Source: a virus. From it: a stretch of 64,000 nt of DNA. The notes beneath the pieces are model-generated. The model saw only the letters and a program-made list of their open reading frames with translations. It searched no databases and was not told where the DNA came from. The DNA lies in the IMG/VR virus record IMGVR_UViG_3300015241_000001, positions 36,816-100,815 of that record, one strand, 5' to 3'. This document shows positions 8,423 through 16,293 of the stretch, in pieces (the stretch's first letter is position 1; every line of letters starts with the position of its first letter). Both the position numbers and the translations under genes were made by a program.

Positions 8423-9263
8423 GGCTGCTGAGGCTGCTGAGGCTCTGGAGTTGGAGAAGACTCGGCTTAGCGATAATGCCGCTGCGGCTGAACATGCACG
8501 GTTGATAGAGAAGGATGTACTGAACTTCGCCAAGGCCAAGTCTAGCGGCGTGATTGAGTATTGGACTGAAGCTGAGCTCAAGGCGATTGAGATGGCTTTG
8601 CACGATCTGCGACAAGCGCATCGGTACGGTATTGAGGAGAAGGTTGAAGTCAAGCCGAGGCCGGAGCGCGAGCCGGTATTCGCGCATGCATCAGAAGTCG
8701 GGTCATGGCCAGCGGACTTCGGCGATCACTGTCCAGCGTGTGTGCTAGGCCAGAGTGCTGAGAAGGGCGAAGGCACGCATTTAGAGGGAACTATTGAGCA
8801 TCCTGATGTGCCTGATGCTTTAGCCGATCTGAATCCTAGACCGTCATGGTGGACCGAGAATGTTGCTGCTCAAGCTGAAGTTGCGGCGGCTGCACAGAAA
8901 GCTCGTGCGCAGGCTGTTCGTCCTTTGACTGACTCCAAGATGAATGTGGTCTACAGCCAGATTCGTAATGCGGTTGAAGAGTACATGGAGAATCAGAAGA
9001 TGATTGAGATGTTGTCAGGGGTTGGATCCGGTCAGACTGGTGCCGTAGGTCGCGCGAAGTCCGTAGCCGATCTCACCGATCATGGCAACCCCTGGAGGGA
9101 AGCTGATGAGCTGCGCGCTGAGGTGCAGAAGCTCAAGCAGGAGCTGATGAACGCAAAGTCTGTGTCCGCAGCTCGGCAAGCTGATATCGACTACATGGCA
9201 GTCGAGCTGACTAGGCTGACGAATATGCTGAAAGCACCGAAGGCATTGCTAAGGGAGAGTTGA
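8400..9263 (+). CDS. Coiled-coil hypothetical protein
   Basis: A 287-residue helical, Ala/Glu/Lys-rich protein with coiled-coil-like stretches (about 5-75 and 230-275). A CPACVLGQ motif near residue 112 could be half of a metal site, but no second pair is seen. The ATG at 8400 is chosen over 8382 because GGAGAGG lies 9 nt before it. Probably a structural or scaffolding-type helical protein; no family recognised. Confidence 0.65.
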   Translation: MRYGKKSKAAEAAEALELEKTRLSDNAAAAEHARLIEKDVLNFAKAKSSGVIEYWTEAELKAIEMALHDLRQAHRYGIEEKVEVKPRPEREPVFAHASEVGSWPADFGDHCPACVLGQSAEKGEGTHLEGTIEHPDVPDALADLNPRPSWWTENVAAQAEVAAAAQKARAQAVRPLTDSKMNVVYSQIRNAVEEYMENQKMIEMLSGVGSGQTGAVGRAKSVADLTDHGNPWREADELRAEVQKLKQELMNAKSVSAARQADIDYMAVELTRLTNMLKAPKALLRES

Positions 9264-9264
9264 C

Positions 9265-10206
9265 ATGATGTTGATAGTTGCAGGTTTAGTAGCTGGGATG
9301 TTGATGCAGGTCAAGGCAAGCTCAGATCAGATAACGCTTGCTGAAGCCAAGGCCGCAGGGAACGTGATCTATTACGTAAACTGTGCGACGAACGAGGTGC
9401 TGCCGAAGGGCAAGACGTCGGAGTGTTGGTTTGCCAATGACGGTACGGTAGCAGTGCCTGCGCCAGGCTATGTTGCTACACCATTCTTCGGCGGAGTTGC
9501 CGACCGCCGGATCATAGGCGCTGAGGATAAGTCGACTCCTATCATCATCGAAGGCGGCAGCTATGGCGGCATGCCGATCACGGTGCCGAAGGGCAGTTAT
9601 GTTGTGGTGATCACGCCGCCGTCGTCTCAGTCTAAGATCAAGGTGGCTCCAGCTCCTGAGCCGAAGCTGCATGACTGGAACGGCCAGCAGTGGCAGGATC
9701 ACGGCATGCCGAACTGTCTCAATCCAGATTTCAAGAATGGCGGCAATCAGCCTTGCGTCACGTATGGGCCTGGTCAGGAGCAAGGTGGTTTCATTGATCA
9801 TGGCTATAGCACTTGCGTTTACCTGACCGGCAAGTCTGATCCTTGCATACCGATGGGCGTTGGTGGAGCGCCGCCGCCGCCGCCGCCGCAGATTCCAACA
9901 GCTACGATTATGGTCACCGCCGACAAGGCTAAGTCGCTGCTGACAGTGGCTGTGGCGTGCCCAGCGGGCTACATAGTCAAGATGCCGTTGCTCAAGGAAA
10001 CGCCGTCGGACAAGAACGTTGCTGAGAGTTTAGAGGCTATGTTCGGCTCGACGTGCTCGAACTCAGGAGGTGTGCGCGCGGGCGAAGTGACACCAACGAT
10101 CACATACACGTTGGATCTGTGGAAGACCGCGCTGGAGTGGTCGAATCAGCATTGGATCGATATGAATCTGAGCGGTAGTGGCAAGCCTAAGCAGAAGGAG
10201 AAGTGA
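9265..10206 (+). CDS. Secreted or periplasmic protein with signal peptide
   Basis: 313 residues. The first 19 residues form a signal peptide (hydrophobic MMLIVAGLVAGML, then VKASS with a possible cleavage after Ala). The mature part has several Cys spaced as if paired in disulphides, and a Gly-Pro run (about 196-203, PPPPPP) separating two domains. AAGGGAGAG precedes the start. Export of the product out of the cytoplasm is inferred from the signal peptide; its role, for example in the envelope during infection or lysogeny, is unknown. Confidence 0.65.
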   Translation: MMLIVAGLVAGMLMQVKASSDQITLAEAKAAGNVIYYVNCATNEVLPKGKTSECWFANDGTVAVPAPGYVATPFFGGVADRRIIGAEDKSTPIIIEGGSYGGMPITVPKGSYVVVITPPSSQSKIKVAPAPEPKLHDWNGQQWQDHGMPNCLNPDFKNGGNQPCVTYGPGQEQGGFIDHGYSTCVYLTGKSDPCIPMGVGGAPPPPPPQIPTATIMVTADKAKSLLTVAVACPAGYIVKMPLLKETPSDKNVAESLEAMFGSTCSNSGGVRAGEVTPTITYTLDLWKTALEWSNQHWIDMNLSGSGKPKQKEK

Positions 10207-10211
10207 TCGCA

Positions 10212-10304
10212 ATGTTGCAGCGAGTCGTATGGTTGTTGTTCGGTAAGCCGGGCCAGTTATCAGGCAGTAGGTATGAAGCGTTGAAAGGGTTAGTTCGACA
10301 ATAA
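10212..10304 (+). CDS. 30-residue micro-protein
   Basis: A 31-codon frame whose stop overlaps the next start (TAATG), with GGAGAAG before its own ATG. The product is basic and carries a short hydrophobic stretch (VVWLLFG). The tight coupling on both sides is the main evidence that it is translated. Confidence 0.4.
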   Translation: MLQRVVWLLFGKPGQLSGSRYEALKGLVRQ

Positions 10305-10681
10305 TGGATATACATCAAATCCCGACGGAGTTTCCTGTGGTGCTGGACAGGAGTGTTTGGGTTCCTGTTAGGGTACGTCCTATAAGCGGCGCGCTAGAAG
10401 TCGGCAGCTATAACTATGCGGATCCGCTGCGATCCGGCTACGAAGTCAGCGCTATTCCTTTTGAGCTGATTCTGTACACGAGTCCGCACAGAATCGCTGG
10501 GCTGTGGGTGCAGGATAAGTGCAACACGATATATAGGACGGACAGCACGATAGCGGACACGTTCTTCCATGCAGGTTATCTATGTGGCTCGTGCAAGCAG
10601 GTTTTTATGTTGCGTGAGGGAGTAACGATCCGAGAGAGCATGAACCATAATTGTCTTGACCGGTTACACGGAACCGTGTAA
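10304..10681 (+). CDS. Hypothetical protein with C-terminal Cys/His cluster
   Basis: 125 residues with a putative zinc site near the C-terminus (YLCGSCKQVF, then HNC). Its stop codon TAA forms the last three bases of the operator copy at 10664-10681, so the coding sequence runs into the promoter of the next gene. Function unknown. Confidence 0.6.
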   Translation: MDIHQIPTEFPVVLDRSVWVPVRVRPISGALEVGSYNYADPLRSGYEVSAIPFELILYTSPHRIAGLWVQDKCNTIYRTDSTIADTFFHAGYLCGSCKQVFMLREGVTIRESMNHNCLDRLHGTV

Positions 10682-10684
10682 ATT
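10656..10684 (+). promoter_or_regulatory. Sigma70-like promoter with embedded operator (copy 4)
   Basis: TTGACC (10656-10661), 17-bp spacer, TAAATT (10679-10684). The spacer holds TTACACGGAACCGTGTAA (10664-10681), a perfect inverted repeat. The predicted start coincides with the ATG at 10691, which lacks a ribosome binding site. The element overlaps the end of the preceding gene. Confidence 0.75.
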
Positions 10685-10690
10685 TCAGTT

Positions 10691-11098
10691 ATGTTCAGGT
10701 TTCTTCTATATCGGCTTACTCCACCGATGGCCGTGCAGTCATTGTTTACGTTGCTACGGCATCCGACGCCGACGTACTGGAAGCGATATTTCAAGCTGCC
10801 AAGTGAGCCTCGCACATGGTCGTGGAAAGTATTTGGAGGCTGGCGTGAGCCTTACGATAGTGTTGATTTACGCGGCACAGTAACCGGCCGTCGATCTGAT
10901 GATGATGAATATTTTTACATGGGCGGCACGATCCATAATCTAGAGATTGCTTGCAGGTCACGCCTAGCTGCAGAGGATTACAAGAACAATATGAGATCTG
11001 AACTGGAGAAGTGCCTGGATGAATATATAGCTCCCAGATGCAGATGCAAGTACAACTGGCATTACAAATGTGAGTTGCATGAAACTTGGAGGAACTAG
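10691..11098 (+). CDS. Hypothetical protein with C-terminal Cys cluster
   Basis: 135 residues, ending in a Cys/His-rich stretch (CRCKYNWHYKCELH, about 117-130) that probably binds zinc. It is the first gene behind the operator-promoter at 10656 and is probably translated from a leaderless message. No family recognised. Confidence 0.6.
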   Translation: MFRFLLYRLTPPMAVQSLFTLLRHPTPTYWKRYFKLPSEPRTWSWKVFGGWREPYDSVDLRGTVTGRRSDDDEYFYMGGTIHNLEIACRSRLAAEDYKNNMRSELEKCLDEYIAPRCRCKYNWHYKCELHETWRN

Positions 11099-11104
11099 AT
11101 TCAG

Positions 11105-11374
11105 ATGCTGACCTTGACCTATCTTAGTGACCCGGCTGAACTCAAAGAAGCTAGACTGCTGTCGAATTTACTCGCTGCACTGTCTGTAGGCCAGGAGCTG
11201 CAGTTTCCAGTAGCTGTGGACGAGAAGACGATCGAGTATGTGCATATGCTGCTGCGAGGCTGGGGTGACAACAGAGTGTGGAAGTTCGAGCGCGAAGTAG
11301 TGGTCAGACGCTGGTGGGTGTTCAAGTGGGATTCGCTCACGGAGAATGTGTTAGCAATTCAACGAGTAAGGTAG
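11105..11374 (+). CDS. Hypothetical protein
   Basis: An 89-residue mixed alpha/beta protein with a Trp/Arg-rich C-terminal part (VVVRRWWVFKW). Six base pairs separate it from the upstream gene. GGAGGAACT before the upstream stop may serve as its ribosome binding site. No function can be given. Confidence 0.55.
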   Translation: MLTLTYLSDPAELKEARLLSNLLAALSVGQELQFPVAVDEKTIEYVHMLLRGWGDNRVWKFEREVVVRRWWVFKWDSLTENVLAIQRVR

Positions 11375-11385
11375 AAAGGTCAGTC

Positions 11386-11685
11386 ATGGTCCCAGTATCG
11401 CCAGTGATGCCCGGCAGCCAGCCGATCGAGATTCAGCTTGGCGAAAGTCAGGCTAGATATGTGACTGTGCCGACTGTGGTCATGGAGACTGAGACCGGAA
11501 CGTATATGAGTAGGTGGCGGCTATGCGACGAGGAACGGCGGATCGTGGCGGCGGGCGGCGACATTGTACTGCAGCAACTGACGTTCAAGAATCCGTTTCA
11601 GCCGGTGAACTTGCAAGTGGTCATGCCGAACCAGATGCCGTTGATCGCTGAAGATTATCTAGAGGTCCCTGACGATGAAGACTAG
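11386..11685 (+). CDS. Hypothetical beta-rich protein
   Basis: 99 residues, Val/Thr/Pro-rich with alternating hydrophobic pattern suggesting a beta-fold. GAAAGG precedes the ATG at 11386; in-frame upstream starts would overlap the previous gene. It overlaps the next gene by 11 nt. Confidence 0.55.
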   Translation: MVPVSPVMPGSQPIEIQLGESQARYVTVPTVVMETETGTYMSRWRLCDEERRIVAAGGDIVLQQLTFKNPFQPVNLQVVMPNQMPLIAEDYLEVPDDED

Positions 11686-11986
11686 GTGGACGGAGCGAGT
11701 CAGGCGCGTGAACCCGGTTCGGCATCGCTGGCACTATGTGTCGGAGGAGCAGCCTGGTCAGTATGAATTGTATCGTGGCTGGGTTATAGGCCTGAGCGCA
11801 GATGGTTGGGTTGGGCCGATTGAAGTCAGGCAGCATTCGAGCCAAGGTCAACCTTACGTGGTGTTCTATCCTCATGAGGACTGGCGCGGTGGCATGGTTA
11901 TGGCTTGGATGCCAATGCCTGATCCGCCACGGACTCGCTGGAGAAAGTTGAAGTGGCAGATCAAGAGGTTGTTGAAATGGAACTGA
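11675..11986 (+). CDS. Hypothetical Trp-rich protein
   Basis: 103 residues, basic at both ends, with many Trp and Tyr (WHYVSEEQPG, YRGWVIGLSADGWVGPI). The central part suggests a small beta-sheet domain. It overlaps both neighbours. No family recognised. Confidence 0.55.
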   Translation: MKTRWTERVRRVNPVRHRWHYVSEEQPGQYELYRGWVIGLSADGWVGPIEVRQHSSQGQPYVVFYPHEDWRGGMVMAWMPMPDPPRTRWRKLKWQIKRLLKWN

Positions 11987-12246
11987 CCAAAGTCAAAGAT
12001 GATTCGTTTACGAGGGAGCGGCTGGAGCATATAGCCAAGCGTGCGGATCTGTATGACGGGATCACGCGGTCGCTGGCGATGAACATGCTGCTGTTCGGCT
12101 TCATCATCGAGAAGCACGTGCGGCCGGATATGGCTGCCGCGGCGTTGCTGGAGGCGATGGTGCGGATGACGATGGAGCACGGGATCGAGCTGGTTGAGAT
12201 GGACCCGATGGATCAGATAGGCGATGTGAAAGGGATGGTGCAGTAG
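11977..12246 (+). CDS. Hypothetical helical protein
   Basis: 89 residues, mostly helical and Met-rich. AAGAGG lies 8 nt before the ATG at 11977; an upstream GTG in frame is less likely. Its neighbour at 12248 has a similar layout, with a short charged start, a helix beginning RxRLxxI, and an Ala/Glu-rich helix ending in a Met/Val/Glu-rich tail. The two may be diverged tandem duplicates. Confidence 0.55.
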   Translation: MELTKVKDDSFTRERLEHIAKRADLYDGITRSLAMNMLLFGFIIEKHVRPDMAAAALLEAMVRMTMEHGIELVEMDPMDQIGDVKGMVQ

Positions 12247-12247
12247 C

Positions 12248-12493
12248 ATGGCAACGGTCAGTAAGAGCAGGTTTGATTATGATGATGCGGATCTAGCGGT
12301 TATTATCCACGACGCTCGGTCGACCAAACGCGAGCGGCTGCTGGCGATCAACTTGCTGATCCATCGGCATGCGCTGGAGGCGATCGCCGAGCCGCAGTTA
12401 GTCGCTGAAGCTTTCTTCAAGGCTACTGATAAGGTTCTGGATGACTTGGGGATTCCGCATGTTGTGGAGTTTGAGAATGAGGTGGTGCAGTGA
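12248..12493 (+). CDS. Hypothetical helical protein, possible paralogue of its neighbour
   Basis: 81 residues. The pattern KRERLLAINLLI, followed by a helix with EAIAEPQLVAEAFFKA, parallels RERLEHIAKRAD and the Ala-rich helix of the preceding gene. One base separates the two genes. Function unknown. Confidence 0.55.
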   Translation: MATVSKSRFDYDDADLAVIIHDARSTKRERLLAINLLIHRHALEAIAEPQLVAEAFFKATDKVLDDLGIPHVVEFENEVVQ

Positions 12494-12663
12494 TGTCGAA
12501 GCCAAAGCTATTAGCAGAAGCGCAGATCTTGCGAGCTCGGATCAAAGAGCTGGAAGGCCAAGTCAAGACTTTATCGGAGACGCTGAAGCTGATGCAGAAG
12601 AGTCTGGCTTGTGATATGCCGGAGCCGGGAAGTGCCATTACAAAGGAGAACCACAATGAATGA
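12493..12663 (+). CDS. 56-residue coiled-coil protein
   Basis: The start overlaps the preceding stop (TGATG). Residues 5-38 form a probable leucine-rich coiled coil with Leu, Ile and Val at heptad positions; the tail is short and polar. It overlaps the next gene by 8 nt. Possibly an oligomerising regulator or an adaptor. Confidence 0.5.
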   Translation: MSKPKLLAEAQILRARIKELEGQVKTLSETLKLMQKSLACDMPEPGSAITKENHNE

Positions 12664-12829
12664 AACACCGTTGAAGCAAACGATAGTACTAACGATCCCC
12701 AGAAGCTCAATCAGCGAAGCCGATGAGAAGGCCGCTATCGATAAGTTAGAGGCGGCAGGTTTGCAAGTGGTTGTGCTTCGGTATAACGCCAGCTTGCCCA
12801 TTCCATCTGTTATGTTACTGCCAAGCTGA
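12656..12829 (+). CDS. 57-residue hypothetical protein
   Basis: AAAGGAG stands 7 nt before the ATG. The product has the pattern strand-helix-strand (TIVLTIPRS, EADEKAAIDKLEAAG, LQVVVLRY), like a small ferredoxin-like half domain. Function unknown. Confidence 0.5.
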   Translation: MNETPLKQTIVLTIPRSSISEADEKAAIDKLEAAGLQVVVLRYNASLPIPSVMLLPS

Positions 12830-12837
12830 TAAAGGGC

Positions 12838-12866
12838 TTGCCAGGCTACATGAATCCGTGTAAGCT
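12838..12866 (+). promoter_or_regulatory. Sigma70-like promoter with embedded operator (copy 5)
   Basis: TTGCCA (12838-12843), 17-bp spacer, TAAGCT (12861-12866), with operator CTACATGAATCCGTGTAA at 12846-12863, the best match to the consensus. It drives the XRE-like gene at 12882 and leaves a leader of about ten bases without a ribosome binding site. Confidence 0.75.
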
Positions 12867-12881
12867 GGCTTCTAGATAACC

Positions 12882-13157
12882 ATGACCCCTACGAAGTCAG
12901 CTACGACCGCCCAGAAGATGACCGTCCACGAGAAGATGCGCCTGAGCACGAAGCTGCTGACGGAGAGCGAGGTGCTGGCACAGTTGAGGGATGAGATCAG
13001 CGCCAGTACGTTGACGGAAACCGCTGAGAAGTATGGTATCAAGCCGAGTCAGATCAGTGATGTGCTGTATGGCAGGGCGAATCTGTCAGCGCGGATGCTG
13101 TCGAGAATGCGGCTGCGGATGCACAAGTTCTATGAGCGGGTTGCTGCGAAAGGTTGA
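12882..13157 (+). CDS. XRE/Cro-like helix-turn-helix DNA-binding protein
   Basis: A 91-residue basic protein. A helix-turn-helix is visible at about residues 44-70: TLTETAEKYGIKPSQISDVL, then YGRANLSARML, the layout of Cro/C1-type domains. It is the first gene behind operator copy 5, so it may bind this operator and regulate itself and the other copies. That link is inferred from position only. Other possibilities are a repressor of one promoter or a nucleoid-type protein. There is no dimerisation or protease domain, so it is Cro-like rather than CI-like. Confidence 0.7.
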   Translation: MTPTKSATTAQKMTVHEKMRLSTKLLTESEVLAQLRDEISASTLTETAEKYGIKPSQISDVLYGRANLSARMLSRMRLRMHKFYERVAAKG

Positions 13158-13171
13158 GGTTAGGTTAGGTT

Positions 13172-13504
13172 ATGAATATGGAAATGCCAATCTCGATAGA
13201 CAACCTGCTAGAGAAGATTGCAGAGTTTCGCAGCAAGTATTCTGAGCCTGATCAAGTGTCTGAGAGCCGGTACTACGTAAACGAGGCTACTTTTAGGAAG
13301 ATTCTGGCTAGGTGCGTTCCCCAGCAGCGAGAGGGCGATCTGATTCCCAGCCACTTCAATCGGTTCAGCTTTGGCGGCTTCATGATCGAGATCGACCATC
13401 GACTGCCTGATGACTACTACATTCCGGGCAGTGTATACGACAAGCTCAAGGAAGCCAGATGGCCACAGACAACGTCACCTTCGAAGATTACCTCGGACAA
13501 GTAA
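13172..13504 (+). CDS. Hypothetical protein
   Basis: 110 residues, mixed alpha/beta with a Phe/Tyr-rich middle. A GAGGTTAGG-type purine stretch before the ATG may serve as ribosome binding site. Its 3' end overlaps the next small gene by 46 nt. No family recognised. Confidence 0.5.
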   Translation: MNMEMPISIDNLLEKIAEFRSKYSEPDQVSESRYYVNEATFRKILARCVPQQREGDLIPSHFNRFSFGGFMIEIDHRLPDDYYIPGSVYDKLKEARWPQTTSPSKITSDK

Positions 13505-13620
13505 CTGCAGAGCTGGGATTCAATCCTGACCCTGAGACGGTGCGGTACTACTACAATCAAAAGTTCTCCTGGCGGTTCACTGCCGGGTATTTGCTACATG
13601 TTTATCAGAAAGAGATCTAG
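13459..13620 (+). CDS. 53-residue hypothetical protein
   Basis: A short frame overlapping the end of the previous gene and ending 3 bp before the glycosyltransferase gene. The product is rich in Tyr and Phe, with an acidic first half. GGAAGCC before the ATG is a weak ribosome binding site. Real but uncertain. Confidence 0.45.
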   Translation: MATDNVTFEDYLGQVTAELGFNPDPETVRYYYNQKFSWRFTAGYLLHVYQKEI

Positions 13621-13623
13621 CCA

Positions 13624-14928
13624 ATGTCTCAAGCTCAGCCAGTTCCTTTACTTATTCTTTCCGATGCGCCGACCGCAGCTACAGGCCTGGGCCGGATTAC
13701 GCGCGACCTCGCTACGCTGATTCATAGTGTGCTGCAAGCTGAGTTCCGTATTGGCACGCTTGGTATGGGCGGAACTACGACTCGTCATCTGCCCTGGCAG
13801 CAGTACACGATAGTGCCGCGGCCGGAGATGGGCCTCGGGCCGCATGTCGTGTTCGATCTGCCGCGTGTATGGAAGGATTTCGCAGGCGACGAGCCTGGCA
13901 TCGTGCTGACGATCTGGAATCATAGCTGGCTTGGATGGTTCGCTGACCCGGCAAAGTATCTGCCTGAAGGTACGCCGCTGCGGGACTGGCTGCTGAGCAT
14001 GAGCGAGTCCGGCAAGATGCAGAAGTGGGCCTACCTGCCAATTGACGCAAGCAATAGTCAAGGCGGGTTGCACCCAGCACTGGCGGGCATACTGCCATGG
14101 TTCGATCGGTGCCTGGCGTATTCGGAGTGGGCTGCCGATGCGATCGAGAAGACGTTGGGCAGGGATAGCATATGGGTGGATGGCGGGCCGGAATTCCCGC
14201 CGTGCCGAGCTCTGCCACACGGTATCGACACCACGAGATTCTGGCCGATGGACCAGCAGTATATGCGGAGCTTTTTCAGGACGACGATCGCAGGTCGCGA
14301 GGAGCCGGGGATTCTGCCCACGACGACGCTAGTGGGCTGTGTAGCGACGAACTCGCCCAGGAAAGATTGGCCGTTGGCGTTTGAGACATGCGCGAAGATG
14401 CAGCTGTGCTCGGGCGTGGAGAAGGTAGCGCTGTGGGCGCACACGAACTCTGTTGATAAGCATTGGGATCTGGAGGATCTGGCCAAGCAGTACGGCATGT
14501 CGGACAGGTTGATATTGACCACAGGTGTGTTCGAGGATGCTGTGATGGCGCAGTTGTATAGTGCGTGCGATGTGACCTTGGGCATTGGGCGCGGCGAGGG
14601 CTTTGGCTACCCGATATTTGAGAGTCTAGCGTGTGGCGTGCCGGTGCTGCACTGCGAGTACGGCGGCGCTGCTGAGTACATGCCGATCACGATGCGGATT
14701 AGGCCGGTAGCGTATCAGATTGAGGATATGTGGGGGCATAGACGGCCAGTGAGCGATGCTGGCGACTGGGCGCGGGCTGCTGCGAGGTTGGTGCGGGATA
14801 ACAAGTCAAGCCGGGAGCATAGAAGGTCGTTGCTGCCGCCGTATCTGAGTTGGCAGGTACTGCGGAGGAGTTGGCTGAACTGGTTGAGGGCTGGCCTGTG
14901 GAAGGCTGCGGAAGAGGTTGGGCAATGA
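13624..14928 (+). CDS. GT-B fold glycosyltransferase (GT4-like)
   Basis: 434 residues with GT-B layout. The N-terminal Rossmann-like domain has a Gly loop (PTAATGLGRI, about 18-27). The C-terminal domain has the donor-binding signature GEGFGYPIFESLACGVPVL (about 321-339), where the second Glu of the E-x7-E pattern contacts the nucleotide sugar. The enzyme would move a sugar from an NDP-sugar to an unknown acceptor. It heads a cassette with a sugar C-methyltransferase and a GT-A enzyme. Targets could be a capsid or tail protein, a modified DNA base, or a host surface glycan. Confidence 0.85.
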   Translation: MSQAQPVPLLILSDAPTAATGLGRITRDLATLIHSVLQAEFRIGTLGMGGTTTRHLPWQQYTIVPRPEMGLGPHVVFDLPRVWKDFAGDEPGIVLTIWNHSWLGWFADPAKYLPEGTPLRDWLLSMSESGKMQKWAYLPIDASNSQGGLHPALAGILPWFDRCLAYSEWAADAIEKTLGRDSIWVDGGPEFPPCRALPHGIDTTRFWPMDQQYMRSFFRTTIAGREEPGILPTTTLVGCVATNSPRKDWPLAFETCAKMQLCSGVEKVALWAHTNSVDKHWDLEDLAKQYGMSDRLILTTGVFEDAVMAQLYSACDVTLGIGRGEGFGYPIFESLACGVPVLHCEYGGAAEYMPITMRIRPVAYQIEDMWGHRRPVSDAGDWARAAARLVRDNKSSREHRRSLLPPYLSWQVLRRSWLNWLRAGLWKAAEEVGQ

Positions 14929-15116
14929 AGATCACACTGACTTGGCTGGAAGCTATGGACCGACTTACGGAACATATTCGAATGACAGATAATCTGACGG
15001 TGATTGGGCCTCCAGTGTGTCGAAATGATGGCTATGGCTATTTTGAGGCGCTGCCTGAGATCATCGAGTTCGAAGTCAAGCATGTGGAGAGGACTGACAA
15101 TGGCCTCCCCTACTGA
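14925..15116 (+). CDS. 63-residue hypothetical protein in sugar cassette
   Basis: ATGA overlap with the glycosyltransferase stop and a 17-nt overlap with the methyltransferase start point to translational coupling. The product is a small acidic alpha/beta protein without a known motif. Confidence 0.5.
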   Translation: MKITLTWLEAMDRLTEHIRMTDNLTVIGPPVCRNDGYGYFEALPEIIEFEVKHVERTDNGLPY

Positions 15117-16293
15117 GGAACGTCCGTGTCCGATCTGCAACCTGGTTTGGGGCAAGCTGATCTATAAGCATCTGCTGACTTACGGCAACGAGTTCCAGAT
15201 GGTTCGGGAATGCGAGAACTGCGGCATGGTTTATAGCAGTCTGCCAGAGAAGGCGCTGAACTATGACGGGGATTCGATTTATGCTGGCGCTGCAGCGACT
15301 GGCTCGGGAGTAGCGCCGCATGACCAGCACAGGCTGAAGCTGACTGCGCAGCGGATCAAGCGTATGTGCAATAGCTATGACACGATTATTTTGGATGTTG
15401 GATGCGCCCAAGGCGGCTTGTTGAAGGAACTCAGGAGTCTGGGGTTTAGGAACCTACATGGCATCGATCCCAGTCTGAAATGTGTCGAGACCTGCCGTCA
15501 ACAAAATTTAGAAGTGTACAAAGGCTCTATCACAGAACTTGCCGAGCGAGATGTGTATTTCAGTCATGGCTACGATGTTGTGGTGCTGAATCATGTGCTA
15601 GAGCATATACCGGATGTGGCGGGTGCCCTGGAAGCCGCAAGGAAGCTGTTGAAGCCTGGCGGGCTGTTGTATATCGAGGTGCCGGATGCGAACAGGTATG
15701 ACACGCACAAGCTGCCATGGCTGGACTTCAATATAGAGCATATCAATCACTTTAGTCAGAATCTGTTGTATCAGTTGGCAGTGAATTGTGGCTTCGTGAT
15801 CGAGAAGAACGGGCCTTGCAGGCTGAAGCTGCCGAGTGATGGCAAGGGCAAGTTGAGCTATCCGGCATTCTGGATGGTCGTGCAGAAATATGGGTTCAAG
15901 CGGCAGCGGCGTGTGGTGCGTGATGCGCGGTTGCCTCTGCACGTAAAGAAGCATCTAGTAGCGTCGAAGGCTGCGTGGCAGACGATGCAGCATAAGTTGA
16001 TGCAGGAGCTGTTCGATGCCAAGGTTAGTGAGGTAGCCGTGTGGGGCTGTGGGAACTACGCTGAGCATGTTGTAGCAGCGCTGCAGTATGGTGGCTTGCG
16101 GATTGCACAGGCGATCGACGGCGATGTAGGCAAGCATGGCAAAAAGTTGTCATGTGGGGTGTATGTGCAGTCACCGTATTTTGTGTCGTTGCCTATAGTC
16201 ATCGCGTCACCACTGCACCATGATGCGATATTGAAGGTGATTCGTGGAATGTATCCAGACGCGAGAGTGTTTGGGCTGGAGGCGGGGATCTGA
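15100..16293 (+). CDS. Sugar C-methyltransferase-like SAM enzyme
   Basis: 397 residues with the three-part layout of NDP-sugar C-methyltransferases (TylC3-type). An N-terminal zinc-binding part has CPICNL (about 10-15) and CENCGMVY. A class I SAM methyltransferase domain follows, with motif I DVGCAQGG (about 101-108) and an acidic post-I residue in GIDPS. The C-terminal Rossmann-like domain contains VWGCGNYAEHV (about 312-322). GGAGAGG precedes the ATG at 15100, which overlaps the previous gene. It would methylate a ring carbon of a ketosugar, giving a branched sugar; substrate unknown. Confidence 0.8.
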   Translation: MASPTEERPCPICNLVWGKLIYKHLLTYGNEFQMVRECENCGMVYSSLPEKALNYDGDSIYAGAAATGSGVAPHDQHRLKLTAQRIKRMCNSYDTIILDVGCAQGGLLKELRSLGFRNLHGIDPSLKCVETCRQQNLEVYKGSITELAERDVYFSHGYDVVVLNHVLEHIPDVAGALEAARKLLKPGGLLYIEVPDANRYDTHKLPWLDFNIEHINHFSQNLLYQLAVNCGFVIEKNGPCRLKLPSDGKGKLSYPAFWMVVQKYGFKRQRRVVRDARLPLHVKKHLVASKAAWQTMQHKLMQELFDAKVSEVAVWGCGNYAEHVVAALQYGGLRIAQAIDGDVGKHGKKLSCGVYVQSPYFVSLPIVIASPLHHDAILKVIRGMYPDARVFGLEAGI

